NCBI GenBank assembly: GCA_029259545.1
Contig: JAPHEE010000016.1
Span: 1 to 38,889, forward strand
Direction of reading: 5' to 3'
Length of the DNA stretch: 38,889 nt
DNA from: Candidatus Alkanophaga volatiphilum
Lineage (GTDB): Archaea; Halobacteriota; Syntropharchaeia; Alkanophagales; B39-G2
Shown piece after piece: positions 9,462-19,994 of this stretch (its first letter is position 1; each line of letters opens with the position of its first letter). The position numbers and the translations under genes were made by a program. The notes beneath the pieces were generated by a model that ran no database searches, was not told where the DNA came from, and saw nothing but the letters and a program-made list of their open reading frames with translations.

Positions 9462-10581
9462 GCGTTTGCCTGACAAGGAGCATCAAGCCTGTGGACTGTT
9501 CGGCGTGATAGATAGGAGCGGTCGTAGGTTTGGCGGCAGGGTCGCAATAGAGGCTGTGATGAACATGCGGGTCCGAGGGAATGGACTGGGAGCCGGTTTT
9601 GCCGCGTATGGAATCTATCCCGAGTATAAAGATTATTACGCACTGCACGTAATGTTTCAGGACTGGGACTTGGATGCGAAGCGTGAAGTCGACAAATTCC
9701 TCGAAGCGAACTTTGACATCGTATGCAGTGAGGAAATTCCTACGAACCCCGAGGCTCCCGTGATAGATCCTCCGCTCATTTGGCGTTACTTCGTGATGCC
9801 GCACAAGAAGGGCGAGGAGCGGAGGCTCAGCGACGACGACTACGTGGTGAAGAAAGTGATGCACATAAACACGAAAATAGAGAACGCCTACGTCTTCTCG
9901 TCGGGGAAGGATATGGGCGTATTCAAAGGCGTCGGCTTCCCTGAGGAGATAGCTGAATATTTCATGCTCGAAAAGGAGTACAGAGGGTACATTTGGGTGG
10001 CGCACAGCAGGTTCCCGACGAACACGCCCGGCTGGTGGGGCGGTGCTCATCCGTTCTGCATTTTAGACTGGACTGTTGTCCACAACGGTGAGATCTCGTC
10101 CTACGGCACAAATAAGAGATATCTTGAAATGTACGGTTATTACTGCACGTTGCTTACCGACACGGAGGTCATGGCTTACGCCATTGACCTGCTAATGCGA
10201 CGGCAGCGGCTCCCAATCGAAATAGTTGCGAAAATTCTTGCGCCGCCGATGTGGGACCACATCGATATCATGGACGAGAGACAGAAGCGGCTCTACACGA
10301 CGCTGAGGATGGTCTACGCACCGCTGCTGATAAACGGACCTTGGACGATAATAGTTGCGCACCATGGTGAGATGTTCGGCATAACTGATAGGATAAGGCT
10401 TCGCCCCATAACCGCAGGTGAGAAAGGTGATTTGCTCTTCGTCTCGTCGGAAGAAGCAGCGATTAGAGCAGTCTGCCCCGACCTCGATAGGGTCTTCACG
10501 CCGATGGGCGGCGAGCCTGTGGTGGGCAGGCTTAAGAGCAGAGAGAAGGAGCTGAGGAGGAGAGCGGAAGAGGTGGTTTAG
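9451..10581 (+). CDS. Glutamate synthase-like class II glutamine amidotransferase subunit
   Basis: ACGLFGVIDRSG with internal nucleophile Cys after a short propeptide; AHSRFPTNTPGWWGGAHPF, VVHNGEISSYGTNKRYLEMYG. Track ORF starts at 9400; ATG at 9451 with GCGAGGGGC upstream is preferred. Confidence 0.9.
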   Translation: MRRERLPDKEHQACGLFGVIDRSGRRFGGRVAIEAVMNMRVRGNGLGAGFAAYGIYPEYKDYYALHVMFQDWDLDAKREVDKFLEANFDIVCSEEIPTNPEAPVIDPPLIWRYFVMPHKKGEERRLSDDDYVVKKVMHINTKIENAYVFSSGKDMGVFKGVGFPEEIAEYFMLEKEYRGYIWVAHSRFPTNTPGWWGGAHPFCILDWTVVHNGEISSYGTNKRYLEMYGYYCTLLTDTEVMAYAIDLLMRRQRLPIEIVAKILAPPMWDHIDIMDERQKRLYTTLRMVYAPLLINGPWTIIVAHHGEMFGITDRIRLRPITAGEKGDLLFVSSEEAAIRAVCPDLDRVFTPMGGEPVVGRLKSREKELRRRAEEVV

Positions 10582-10585
10582 TGGG

Positions 10586-12106
10586 ATGTTCAGCCATCTG
10601 CTCCCGGAATTCATCGTGGAGCGCAGAGACGACCGATGTATAAGATGCAGGGCTTGTGAGCGGCAGTGCTCCTTCGAGGTTCATAGGTACGACGAGGAGC
10701 TGGACAGGATGTTCTCCGACGAGAAGAGGTGCGTCGGCTGCCAGAGGTGCGCCGTGTTGTGCCCGACGGGCGCTTTAATAGTAAGACCGCACCCCGGGGA
10801 GTACCGGCGGAACGCCAACTGGACGGGGGAGCGGATTCAGGACCTGAAGAAGCAGGCTGAGACCGGCGGCGTCGTCCTGACCGGGAGCGGCAACGACAAA
10901 CCCTACCGCATCTATTGGGACCACATCGTTCTGAACGCCTCGCAGGTCACGAATCCTTCGATCGACCCGCTGCGTGAGCCCATGGAGCTGAGGACGTTCC
11001 TTGGCAGGAAGCCCGATGTGTTGGAGCTCAGATTCAACGGCGGCGACTATGAAGACGTGGAAATAGCGACGGAGTTGCATCCAAACGTGATGATAGAAAC
11101 GCCGATAGTATTTTCGGCGATGTCCTACGGCGCACTAAGCTATCAGGCTTTCAAGGCGCTGGCGATGGCAGCGAGCGAGTACGGGACGCTGTTCAACACC
11201 GGTGAGGGCGGACTCCCGAGAGAATTGCGAAAATACGGTAAGAATGCGATCGTGCAGTGCGCGAGCGGGAGGTTCGGCGTTGATCCTGAGTATCTGAACT
11301 GCGCGGCGGTTATTGAAATCAAAATAGGGCAGGGTGCAAAGCCTGGAATCGGCGGACACCTGCCGGGCGAGAAAGTGACGCTGCCGATCTCGGTGACGAG
11401 GATGATCCCGGAGGGCACTGACGCGCTCTCGCCTGCGCCACAGCACGATATCTACTCCATCGAAGATCTAAGCATGCTCATCTACGCCTTAAAGGAGGCG
11501 ACGAACTACGAAAAGCCTGTAAGCGTGAAGATAGCGGCGGTGCACAACGTCGCGGCGATCGCAAGCGGGATGGTCAGAGCCGGCGCCGACATAATTGCGA
11601 TCGACGGCTTACGAGGCGGAACAGGGGCGGCGCCGAAGATCATCAGGGACAACGTCGGGATACCCATCGAGCTCGCACTGGCAGCCGTAGACAGAAGGCT
11701 ACGTGAGGAAGGCATAAGAAACAAGTGTTCGATTCTTGTCGCTGGCGGCTTCAGGTGCAGCGCCGACGTCGTTAAAGCCATAGCGCTAGGAGCGGATGCC
11801 GTTTACATCGGCACACCCGCTCTGGTTGCGATGGGCTGCACGCTATGTCAGAAGTGTTACACTGGGAAGTGCAACTGGGGCATCTGCACGCAAGATCCCT
11901 ATCTCTCAAGGCGACTGAACCCAGAAATCGGTGCAAAGCGTCTTGTGAACCTACTGCGGGCTTGGAGTCTTGAGATAAAGGAGATGCTCGGCGGGATGGG
12001 CATAAATGCCATCGAAAGCCTCAGGGGTAATAGGGACCACCTGCGGGGCGTGGGGCTCGAGGATTGGGAGCTTGAGGTTCTTGGCATAAAGGGGGCTGGA
12101 GAGTAA
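10586..12106 (+). CDS. Glutamate synthase-like FMN-binding subunit with N-terminal ferredoxin domain
   Basis: CIRCRACERQC and CVGCQRCAVLCP clusters; GEGGLPRELRKYG, GQGAKPGIGGHLPGEKV, DGLRGGTGAAPKI, CTLCQKCYTGKCNWGICTQDP. Confidence 0.95.
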   Translation: MFSHLLPEFIVERRDDRCIRCRACERQCSFEVHRYDEELDRMFSDEKRCVGCQRCAVLCPTGALIVRPHPGEYRRNANWTGERIQDLKKQAETGGVVLTGSGNDKPYRIYWDHIVLNASQVTNPSIDPLREPMELRTFLGRKPDVLELRFNGGDYEDVEIATELHPNVMIETPIVFSAMSYGALSYQAFKALAMAASEYGTLFNTGEGGLPRELRKYGKNAIVQCASGRFGVDPEYLNCAAVIEIKIGQGAKPGIGGHLPGEKVTLPISVTRMIPEGTDALSPAPQHDIYSIEDLSMLIYALKEATNYEKPVSVKIAAVHNVAAIASGMVRAGADIIAIDGLRGGTGAAPKIIRDNVGIPIELALAAVDRRLREEGIRNKCSILVAGGFRCSADVVKAIALGADAVYIGTPALVAMGCTLCQKCYTGKCNWGICTQDPYLSRRLNPEIGAKRLVNLLRAWSLEIKEMLGGMGINAIESLRGNRDHLRGVGLEDWELEVLGIKGAGE

Positions 12107-12951
12107 TGGTGGAGTACTCTATAGGTGGTCTTCGGGACATGTTCTTAGGGAATGTGCGCCGTCTCAAAGAGATTCTAAAATATGCAAAGATAAGCAGCGA
12201 TGTCGCCGAGATCGATGCCTCGAATCTCGTCCACAAGGAAGTAAACGACCTAATGCGGTATTGCGCCCTGCAAGGAGTCAGGAGGATCGTTTTGAAGGGC
12301 GTGCGCGGGCAACGCTACATCGGGACTCGCCTCTACTTTCCAGATCCAAGACCGAAGCTTGAAATAGAGATCCATGGGTTTCCGGGAAACGACCTCGGTG
12401 CCTTCCTCGACGGGCACCGCATCGTTGTCTATGGAAACGCTCAGGATGGTGTCGGGAACACGATGGATAGCGGCGAGATCGTCATCTATGGACAGGCAGG
12501 CGATGTCGTTGCAATGTCCATGCGTGGCGGCAGAATCTTCATCAGGGACGACGTTGGCTACAGGACTGCGATCCACATGAAGGAATACAGGGACAAAGTT
12601 CCTGTGCTCGTCGTGGGCGGTACTGCTCAAGACTTCTTTGGCGAGTACATGGCCGGCGGCAGGGTCGTGCTCCTCGGCCTGAACCTCGACGACAAGCCCC
12701 ACCGCGCGAGATACATAGACACGGGCATGCACGGCGGCATCATGTACATCAGGGGTAGGGTGGAGCCTTGGCAGCTCGGCAAGGAAGTGGGCATCGTGGA
12801 CATGGAGGCAGAGGACTGGAAGTTCATCGAAAAGCATGTTGGAGACTTCTGTGAAATTTTTGGAATCAAAGAGGACGAAGTGCTTGGCGGAAGCTTTCTC
12901 AAGCTGAAGCCCGTGACGAAAAGACCTTATGGCAAGGTTTATGCATACTGA
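12106..12951 (+). CDS. Glutamate synthase alpha-subunit C-terminal-like (GXGXG) protein
   Basis: Repeated beta-helix GXGXG segments (GFPGNDLGAFLDGHRIVVYGNAQDGVGNTMDSGEIVIYGQAGD); start overlaps the preceding stop. Confidence 0.92.
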   Translation: MVEYSIGGLRDMFLGNVRRLKEILKYAKISSDVAEIDASNLVHKEVNDLMRYCALQGVRRIVLKGVRGQRYIGTRLYFPDPRPKLEIEIHGFPGNDLGAFLDGHRIVVYGNAQDGVGNTMDSGEIVIYGQAGDVVAMSMRGGRIFIRDDVGYRTAIHMKEYRDKVPVLVVGGTAQDFFGEYMAGGRVVLLGLNLDDKPHRARYIDTGMHGGIMYIRGRVEPWQLGKEVGIVDMEAEDWKFIEKHVGDFCEIFGIKEDEVLGGSFLKLKPVTKRPYGKVYAY

Positions 12952-13556
12952 CTTACTGAAACTCAAGGGTTATCACTGTAACGGCTTCTGTTAAAGGAAA
13001 AAGAACGCCGAAGCTGGACCTGTGCAAGAGTAACACAATTTGTGGTAACCTGAATATGCGGCGGTGTAGCCTTAAGGACGCGAGCTCGCAGGTGGAATAT
13101 GTTAGATTTGCATCAAGGCTCCCGATCAGTATTCCGGCTCGGCTGCCGTCGCCTGTGGCAGTTGGCAAAGCTCGCAGCCGGCGTGCGTCATTCCCTCTTG
13201 CATCGTAATCAGAGAGAGGCGAAAATCACGAACTGAAGGATTTAACACTAGCCCCTTCGGTGATACTGGGACGGACAGGAGATTTTGGTCAGATAGAGCG
13301 ACAAGGCGGTAGGATCCGCTTTTCATCGCTTAAACGTTGCTTAAGCTCAAGCTGCGATTGTCTCATGCCCCCCTCTAAAAATGTGGTGCAAGAAGCCCTC
13401 AAAAGCGGGCTCGTTATGCGGAATAGAAGCAGCTTCCGAAGCAGAAGAGGTCTATGTGACGTTTGAGATAAGAAGCTACTGGCGCTCAGAGCAACTCCAG
13501 CGACGCTCACTCGTAAATGCGATTACCGATAGCTCGGCGTCGCTACTATCGCGGTC

Positions 13557-13586
13557 GTGAAGGCGCAGCTCCCCCATCGGGGAGCG
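13557..13586 (+). repeat. Possible IS605-type right-end-like hairpin in gene-poor region
   Basis: GTGAAGGCGCAGCTCCCCCATCGGGGAGCG: GCTCCCC/GGGGAGC stem preceded by GTGAAG, as in the 23190 and 32392 copies. Confidence 0.35.
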
Positions 13587-14005
13587 TATATAATAGGAAC
13601 ACATTTATCACGGGGTCACGGTCGACCGCCTCACATTTCTGGGTGCAGGCGGCGCTCCGAGGTGATGAGGGCGGTTCTGTGCTTCGCTCGGCGTGGGCGA
13701 CCGCACGGGCCTAACCAAGCCGAGGAGCGTGGGCGAGACGCCAAAACGCACAGCGACGCACGCCAGGGACTACAAGCCACCTGTTTCAACGGGGGGTAGT
13801 TGACGAAGCTATAGAATTCATTGGCATCGGGCTTATGCAGCTCATAACTGGATCGAATTTTCATACCTTATTTTGACGCGGCGGCAGAATTCAGGAGCTG
13901 TCAAGTTGGATACTGCCAAATGGAACGCCCTAGTTATACCAGAAAAGTCCCTTTTTGAATCCATCTATGCGCACTCTGCGCGCGTTCGCGCTGCCGACGA
14001 CACTG

Positions 14006-16192
14006 TTAGGAGATGAAATCTGAGGGCTGTGGCATTTCGAGCTTCAGCCCCTTTCTCTTCCTTATCTTCATGACAGTGTCATGGAACAACGCTTGTGGAA
14101 TCGGCTCGAAGCCTGCGAACTCTGTGCTCCAGAGCGCACGTCCTTCCGTCGCGGACCGTATGTCGCCGGCGAAGCCAAACATCTCCGCAACGGGCGCCTT
14201 AGCTTTTACAGTAACCATGTCGCCCTCCATATTGATGTCGAGGATCTGTCCTCGGCGTCCTTGCATCTCTCTTGTGACGTTGCCAAGGAGGCTCTGCGGC
14301 GCCGTTATGAATACTTCTTGCATGGGTTCCAGCAGTATGGGCTTTGCCATGAGGATCGCGGCGTTCAGCGCAGCCCTGACTGCCGGGATGACCTGAGCAG
14401 GGCCCCTGTGGATGGCGTCCTCGTGGAGTTTTGCGTCGACGAGCTTGACTTTTATACCTAAGCACCGCTCCCTCGCTAGTGGCCCCTTGCTCATCACGTC
14501 CCTGAAGCCCTCGATGATGAGCTCCATGGTCTCGTTCAGGAACTGAATACCTTTTGTCATATCGATGAGTACGTTACCCTCATAGATGTCAACGACGCCA
14601 CGCGCCTCATCCTTGTTCATGCCCGCTCCTTCGAGAAGCCGCCGCCGTACTTTATCGTCAAGGTCCATCGTAATGCTTCCTTCTTTTATTTTCTCCAAAA
14701 CCTCAGGCTCCAGCGGCTCGACCACGAAGTAGAACCTGTTGTGGCGGTTTGGAGATTTGCCTTCGACCGGCCCTGCGGTTCCTTGGACGGTTTCTCTGTA
14801 GACGACGATGGGCGGCGATACGATTATCGGTATGTTCTCGTCGACGTTGATGCGGTGCGTGACGATTTCGAGGTGCAGCTCGCCCATTCCCGAAATCAGG
14901 TGCTCGCCGGTTTCTTCGTTAAGCTCGATGCGGATCGTCGGATCCTCTTTCGCTATCTTTCGCAGCACTTCAATCAGACGGGGCAAGTCCTTCATGCTTT
15001 TTGCCTCGACCGCAACTGTCACTACGGGCTCGCTGTAGTGCCTTATGCTCTCGAAAGGCGTCATATCAACCGTGGAGAGCGTGTCGCCGACCGCCGCGTC
15101 TTTGATACCTGTGATCGCCACGATGTTTCCGGCACAAATTTCATTCACCTCAACACGGTGCTCGCCGATGTAAACGCTGACCTGCTGCACCCTGCCCTTC
15201 CGGTGCTTCCCGACGATGTTGAGCTCCATGCCTTTGCGGAGCGTGCCGCTGAAGAGGCGTCCTGTAACCACCTCGCCAGCGTGCGGATCGACAGTAATAC
15301 CGGTGACGATCATCGCAACCTCGCCGTCCCGGTCACACTTCGCCATACTCTGCCCGATATCGCTTTCGACGTCGCCGCGCCAGATCACTGGAATTCTTAT
15401 CTTTTGCGCATCCAAGGGGTTCGGCAAATGTTTGACGACCATGTCGAGCACGACTTCGTGCGCCGGGCTCTGTTCTGCGAGCTTGTCCATCTCGTTGCGG
15501 GTGCAGTAGTCATAGACCTCGTTGAAGCCGATACCCGTCTTCTGCATGCTCGGCACGCTGATCGCCCACTTGTAGAGGGCAGAGCCGAAAGCGACGCTGC
15601 CCTCGGCGACGTCAAGCCGCCACTCCTCGTATTTGTCGGGTTTCATGCTCTTTATCATCCTGTTCACGCCATCTATGATCCTTGCGAGCCGCGCCTGCAT
15701 CTCTTTCTTGTCCACCTTTAGCTCGTTGATCAGCCTGTCCACCTTATTGATGAAGAGGACGGGCTTGACGTTCTCCCTTAGAGCTTGACGGAGCACGGTT
15801 TCCGTCTGCGGCATTATGCCCTCGACGGCGTCCACGACGACTATTGCGCCGTCGACCGCCCTTAAAGCCCTAGTGACGCCGCCGCCGAAGTCCACGTGCC
15901 CGGGCGTGTCTATCAGGTTTATCAGATATTCGTTGCCCTCGAACTCGTGGACCATCGAGACGTTCGCCGAGAAGATCGTGATGCCGCGCTGTTGCTCCAA
16001 GTAGTAGAAATCGGTAAAGAGCTGCTCACCCGCAAGCTCCTTAGAGATTATGCCAGCACCTGCGAGGAGGTTATCCGTCAGCGTGGTCTTCCCGTGGTCG
16101 ATATGGGCGATTATCCCGATGTTCCTGATACGCTCTGGCTTGTCCATCAGCACCTTTATCCTTTCCACAACTTTCTTGCCCCTTGTTGCCAT
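14006..16192 (-). CDS. Translation elongation factor 2 (EF-2)
   Basis: GTPase motifs [50 protein letters not shown]; archaeal [16 protein letters not shown] (diphthamide loop); 728 aa. Confidence 0.98.
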   Translation of the reverse strand: MATRGKKVVERIKVLMDKPERIRNIGIIAHIDHGKTTLTDNLLAGAGIISKELAGEQLFTDFYYLEQQRGITIFSANVSMVHEFEGNEYLINLIDTPGHVDFGGGVTRALRAVDGAIVVVDAVEGIMPQTETVLRQALRENVKPVLFINKVDRLINELKVDKKEMQARLARIIDGVNRMIKSMKPDKYEEWRLDVAEGSVAFGSALYKWAISVPSMQKTGIGFNEVYDYCTRNEMDKLAEQSPAHEVVLDMVVKHLPNPLDAQKIRIPVIWRGDVESDIGQSMAKCDRDGEVAMIVTGITVDPHAGEVVTGRLFSGTLRKGMELNIVGKHRKGRVQQVSVYIGEHRVEVNEICAGNIVAITGIKDAAVGDTLSTVDMTPFESIRHYSEPVVTVAVEAKSMKDLPRLIEVLRKIAKEDPTIRIELNEETGEHLISGMGELHLEIVTHRINVDENIPIIVSPPIVVYRETVQGTAGPVEGKSPNRHNRFYFVVEPLEPEVLEKIKEGSITMDLDDKVRRRLLEGAGMNKDEARGVVDIYEGNVLIDMTKGIQFLNETMELIIEGFRDVMSKGPLARERCLGIKVKLVDAKLHEDAIHRGPAQVIPAVRAALNAAILMAKPILLEPMQEVFITAPQSLLGNVTREMQGRRGQILDINMEGDMVTVKAKAPVAEMFGFAGDIRSATEGRALWSTEFAGFEPIPQALFHDTVMKIRKRKGLKLEMPQPSDFIS

Positions 16193-16320
16193 TCTTTACT
16201 GCCTCCTTCTTGTCATCTTCTTATTGGGCACCCGTCTTGAAATCTCTTTCCGAGCCCTTCACCGAATCTGGGGCTCACCCTTTAATAATGTTTTGGAGCG
16301 CACCTGGCGTTGCTTTACAA

Positions 16321-16374
16321 AAAGTCGCTAAGAAAGCCCTAAGGGATGAATTGGGGAGGCGGGAGGGGGCTGGT
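16321..16374 (+). repeat. Copy 1 of a ~53-bp module (IS605-associated), inverted relative to 23311-23363
   Basis: AAAGTCGCTAAGAAAGCCCTAAGGGATGAATTGGGGAGGCGGGAGGGGGCTGGT matches the reverse complement of 23311-23363 with essentially one G indel. Confidence 0.9.
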
Positions 16375-16404
16375 AGTAGTTAATTTTTCTCAGTATAAAG
16401 AGCG

Positions 16405-16990
16405 GAGATAACAAAGACCATCAAGTGCAAGCTCATAGGTCTGACAAAGCGGAAGCGTGAGCTCGCTGGTTTGCTGTGTCGGGGCACGGCACCGCAGTAA
16501 ACCGAAGTTCTACGGAAGGCGAGTCAGAGAGGTTAGAGGAAAGTACTTCCGGCTCAGGAGAAAGCTCGGAAGGGCGAAGAAGCTGAGGGCGATAGAGAAG
16601 ATAGGCGTGAGGAGCGAGGCTCGTAACGACGAGCTTCACAGGTGGCGAGGGACATCGTCGAAGAAGCAGAAAAGCACGACGCTGTAATAGCGATAGGCGA
16701 CTCGGAAGGCGTCAGGAAGATAAAGGGAGGAAGGTAACAGGAAGGTCGATTCGATGTTTTCCATCGCTTGAAGGAGTACAGGTATAAGGCTGGAGCGGGG
16801 CATTCTGGTGATAGAGGTTCCCGAACACAACACATCAAAGCAGTGTTCTAGGTGCGGCTCGCTGCGGACGAAACCCTCTCAGGCGTCTTCATCTGCGAGG
16901 ATTGTGGATACCAGGTCAATGTGGACGTGAACGGCGCAAAGAACATGCTGAAGCGAGCCGTGGTCGCCAATCAACAAAAGTTTATATAAA
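16405..16990 (+). pseudogene. IS200/IS605 family tnpB relic, multiply frameshifted
   Basis: Fragments in different frames: ITKTIKCKLIGLTKRKREL (N-term), VREVRGKYFRLRRKLGRAKK...ARNDELH, ARDIVEEAEKHDAVIAIGDSEGVRKIKGG (RuvC-like region), EHNTSKQCSRCGS and SGVFICEDCGYQVNVDVNGAKNMLKRAV (zinc finger and last catalytic Asp region). Confidence 0.85.
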
Positions 16991-17022
16991 AGTTATGTTC
17001 TGTAAAAGAAGTTAATAGGAGG

Positions 17023-17265
17023 ATGTCTATGAGGGAAAAGGATAGGGAAAAGGAGAAAGCAGAGGAATTAATGACCAACGCTGATTTTGCGTTAGATCTG
17101 ATGTTAGGAATAGAAAAACTAGCAAGAGACTTGACGAACAAATACAAAGATATGTTTCCAGAAGACCCTACCGAGAAAGCAAAGATATTTTGTTACTGCT
17201 TAATAGAGGGGGCATCAGCCAATATATCTAACAATGTAAAATCTCTTGCGAGAAATCTAAAATGA
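17023..17265 (+). CDS. Small hypothetical protein in AT-rich island
   Basis: 80-aa ORF, charged/helical; 15 bp upstream of the next ORF; AT-rich composition matches the R-M genes. Confidence 0.6.
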   Translation: MSMREKDREKEKAEELMTNADFALDLMLGIEKLARDLTNKYKDMFPEDPTEKAKIFCYCLIEGASANISNNVKSLARNLK

Positions 17266-17280
17266 CAAAAGGAGAAGAAG

Positions 17281-17778
17281 ATGGAAACTGAAGAACACAG
17301 ATTAATGAAGGAGATAGTCATAGGTGAATTAAGGAGATTAGGTTATTCTGATATATCCACAGAAGAAATTATCAAAAATGCCTATCCTAGGCAATTTCTA
17401 AGCTCTTTATGGTTTAAAGAGCTATCAAGAGATTCAGAGTTGTCAAGAGTTCGAAAAATTCTGGGGGAGCCTGATAAATACGGCTCTAAATCGAGTAGAC
17501 CTAGAGTTGATATAGTAGTGAAAGAAAATAACAGATATCTGGCTTTTTTTGAAATAGAGCGGCAATTTTATCCGAAATTTTTTCATTTTGAGAAAAAACT
17601 AAAGGGTTTAGAAGTTGCAGCCATAAAAAATGATGCTCGGTTAGTTTTCGTTGTAAAAAGTAATAGAAGAAGTTTTTACAAACTTGCGGGAATAATCCTA
17701 GATGCAATTTGGAAAGTAGATTTAGAAGAAAAGAGGATAGCAGAGAAGATCGGTTGGGATGGTAGAAGAGAAATGTGA
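17281..17778 (+). CDS. Hypothetical protein, possible PD-(D/E)XK-like nuclease fold
   Basis: RPRVDIVVKENNRYLAFFEIERQ resembles a nuclease core (D...ExE); same strand and composition as the R-M genes. Confidence 0.6.
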   Translation: METEEHRLMKEIVIGELRRLGYSDISTEEIIKNAYPRQFLSSLWFKELSRDSELSRVRKILGEPDKYGSKSSRPRVDIVVKENNRYLAFFEIERQFYPKFFHFEKKLKGLEVAAIKNDARLVFVVKSNRRSFYKLAGIILDAIWKVDLEEKRIAEKIGWDGRREM

Positions 17779-18024
17779 GCGCCGAGGTCGCCTGAACCAC
17801 CATAACTCTCGGCACCGGCTCCACGCCCTCTTTTACCTCAGTAATCCCAATGGCGTTACGAGGGATGCTTACTGATGCTACGATGATAGAAAAGTGTGCG
17901 GCGATACGGCGTCGCTAAAAACCGCCACGCATAAAACATTCATTTTATTGCTACATGCTCAGGCAGGGGCTGTGTGCCAAGCCCGAGGGAGCGGCTCGTG
18001 CTGCACGCCTCTCAACCTCCCCCG

Positions 18025-18054
18025 GTGGACGCCCCTAGTCGGGGAGGAGGTCAC
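18025..18054 (+). repeat. IS605-type right-end-like hairpin
   Basis: GTGGACGCCCCTAGTCGGGGAGGAGGTCAC: CCCC/GGGG stem ending in GGTCAC, like the 23190-23223 hairpin. Confidence 0.5.
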
Positions 18055-18618
18055 TCAACGGATGCTACTGATTCCGTGAGATAAACGGCACGACGAAATG
18101 CGCCGGAGGCGGTAATATTCAACCTTGCTGAAGACGGTGACTTCTTTTTCACAGCGTGCTGATGACGTGGGCAACAGCTAATGCTAATATTGCGATCGCC
18201 GGAAACGTCTCGAAACCTGTCGCATCTCCTGCCACTCAAAGCGTCCGTAACCTCTCAGCCACGTTCGTCACAGAAACCGCCGTGTAGTAGCGGCGTGCCT
18301 CTCCGCCCCGCCCATCACCGCTTCGCACTCGTTGAAACCGGCTGTGGTGACTCCAAGCGGAGCACGCCGCCAGCCGGCGCCGGCACGCTACGGTGACGCC
18401 GCTGCGAGCCAAACTTGAGCTTAATGTCCGTGCTCGCACCCACCCCGCTGGGAAAACGTCATAAGCACTTCGATGGGTTTGCCCCTCAGCTCGGCTCGTG
18501 GCGTAAGCCTTTTAACATTCAACTCAAACTCTAAACAGAGGGTAACTCAAGTAAAAGCTCGCTTTAACCCTGCGAGTGAAAGTGCGTGAAATAGTGCATA
18601 GTTGAGCAACGTAGTTGC

Positions 18619-19989
18619 TTGGAAATGAGATGGAAAATGGGCAGTGGACAGAAACAACTAATAAATCAACAGCAAACATCGTGTACGGAACAGACTACAA
18701 TGGCGAAAATTTATCCGCCGAATTCTGTGAGGAGAAGACTTAAAGCCAAATTTGAAGATAAGATGCGTGAAGAACTAAGATTAAGTTCTTCTGTGTCCTA
18801 CGTTGGCAATAAGAGAGTTCCCTTCTTAAGGATTTATAGATATAAAGAGGCATTTGCCTTTAGTTTCGTTAAAGACTTTCTTAATAGATTTGACGCAGAT
18901 TTCAATGACTATGTGTTTGATCCATTCTCCGGCCTTGGTACAACTATGTTCGCTTCCATGCTTTCCGGCATTCCATCAATAGGTATTGACAAATTGCCAG
19001 TTGCTTACTTCATATCAAAGACACTTCCTTTATTCTTGTTTCTAAGAGAGAATGAAGTAAAAGAAACGTGGGAGTCGATTAAACCACGAATAGAAAAGAG
19101 CGAGCCAGCAGAGGTGGCAACGGATGTTCCCATCATGCAGGTTGCGTTTAGCGAGCAAAATCTTTTGCTCCTGAGAAAATTAAAATCTGCGATCGACGAG
19201 CTTCCTGAACCTTGTAGGGATATTTTCCTTTTCCTTTTCTTTTCAATTCTTGAAGAATGCAGTTTCACCTCAAAGGACGGTCAGTTTCTGAGACTTAAAC
19301 GAAATAAAAGAGTATCCAATCCTATTGAGGCGATGAGTAAGAAAGTATCACAGGTGGAGGAGGATGTACGTCGCATCAGGTTCCTTTATCCCGGTATATC
19401 AATTGATAAAGTTATGCCCGATGTCTATCTTGCTGACGCACGAGATTTGTCAAATATAAAATTCAGGCGAAAGCCCACAATTATAATCACATCCCCGCCT
19501 TATGCCAATAGATACGACTATACAAGGACTTACTCTTTGGAATTATGTTTCCATTTTGTGAAGAACTTTGAGGAGCTTAAGGCTATTCGTTTTGGAATTC
19601 TGAGATCCCACATAGAGTCGAAAATAAAAAAGGATGAAAAGCCACCGCACCCGGCGGTAGAAGAAGTAGTCGCCGCCCTTTCAAGAAAGAAATTAAATAA
19701 CCCCAAGATACCTGACATGATTACCGCCTATTTTATTGATATGCAGCAAGTCATAAAGGAATGGTATAAGGTTTTAGCCTCCGGTGCAAAAGTGGCTATG
19801 GTAGTCGATAATGTTAGATTTGAAGGGGAGATGATACCTGTTGATCTAATTCTTTCTGAAATGGCTGAAGAAATAGGGTTTGAGGTTAAAGAGATCATCA
19901 TAGCCCGCTATAAGGGGAACAGCTCTCAACAAATGAAAAAATATGGGAGAGTCCCCGTTAGAGAAAGCATCGTGGTATGGGAAAGGTGA
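18619..19989 (+). CDS. Site-specific DNA methyltransferase (probable N4-cytosine/beta-group-like)
   Basis: SAM-binding DPFSGLGTTMFAS and catalytic TSPPYANRYDYTRTYSLELCF motifs; 5 bp upstream of the putative REase start. Confidence 0.88.
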   Translation: MEMRWKMGSGQKQLINQQQTSCTEQTTMAKIYPPNSVRRRLKAKFEDKMREELRLSSSVSYVGNKRVPFLRIYRYKEAFAFSFVKDFLNRFDADFNDYVFDPFSGLGTTMFASMLSGIPSIGIDKLPVAYFISKTLPLFLFLRENEVKETWESIKPRIEKSEPAEVATDVPIMQVAFSEQNLLLLRKLKSAIDELPEPCRDIFLFLFFSILEECSFTSKDGQFLRLKRNKRVSNPIEAMSKKVSQVEEDVRRIRFLYPGISIDKVMPDVYLADARDLSNIKFRRKPTIIITSPPYANRYDYTRTYSLELCFHFVKNFEELKAIRFGILRSHIESKIKKDEKPPHPAVEEVVAALSRKKLNNPKIPDMITAYFIDMQQVIKEWYKVLASGAKVAMVVDNVRFEGEMIPVDLILSEMAEEIGFEVKEIIIARYKGNSSQQMKKYGRVPVRESIVVWER

Positions 19990-19994
19990 TCAAG

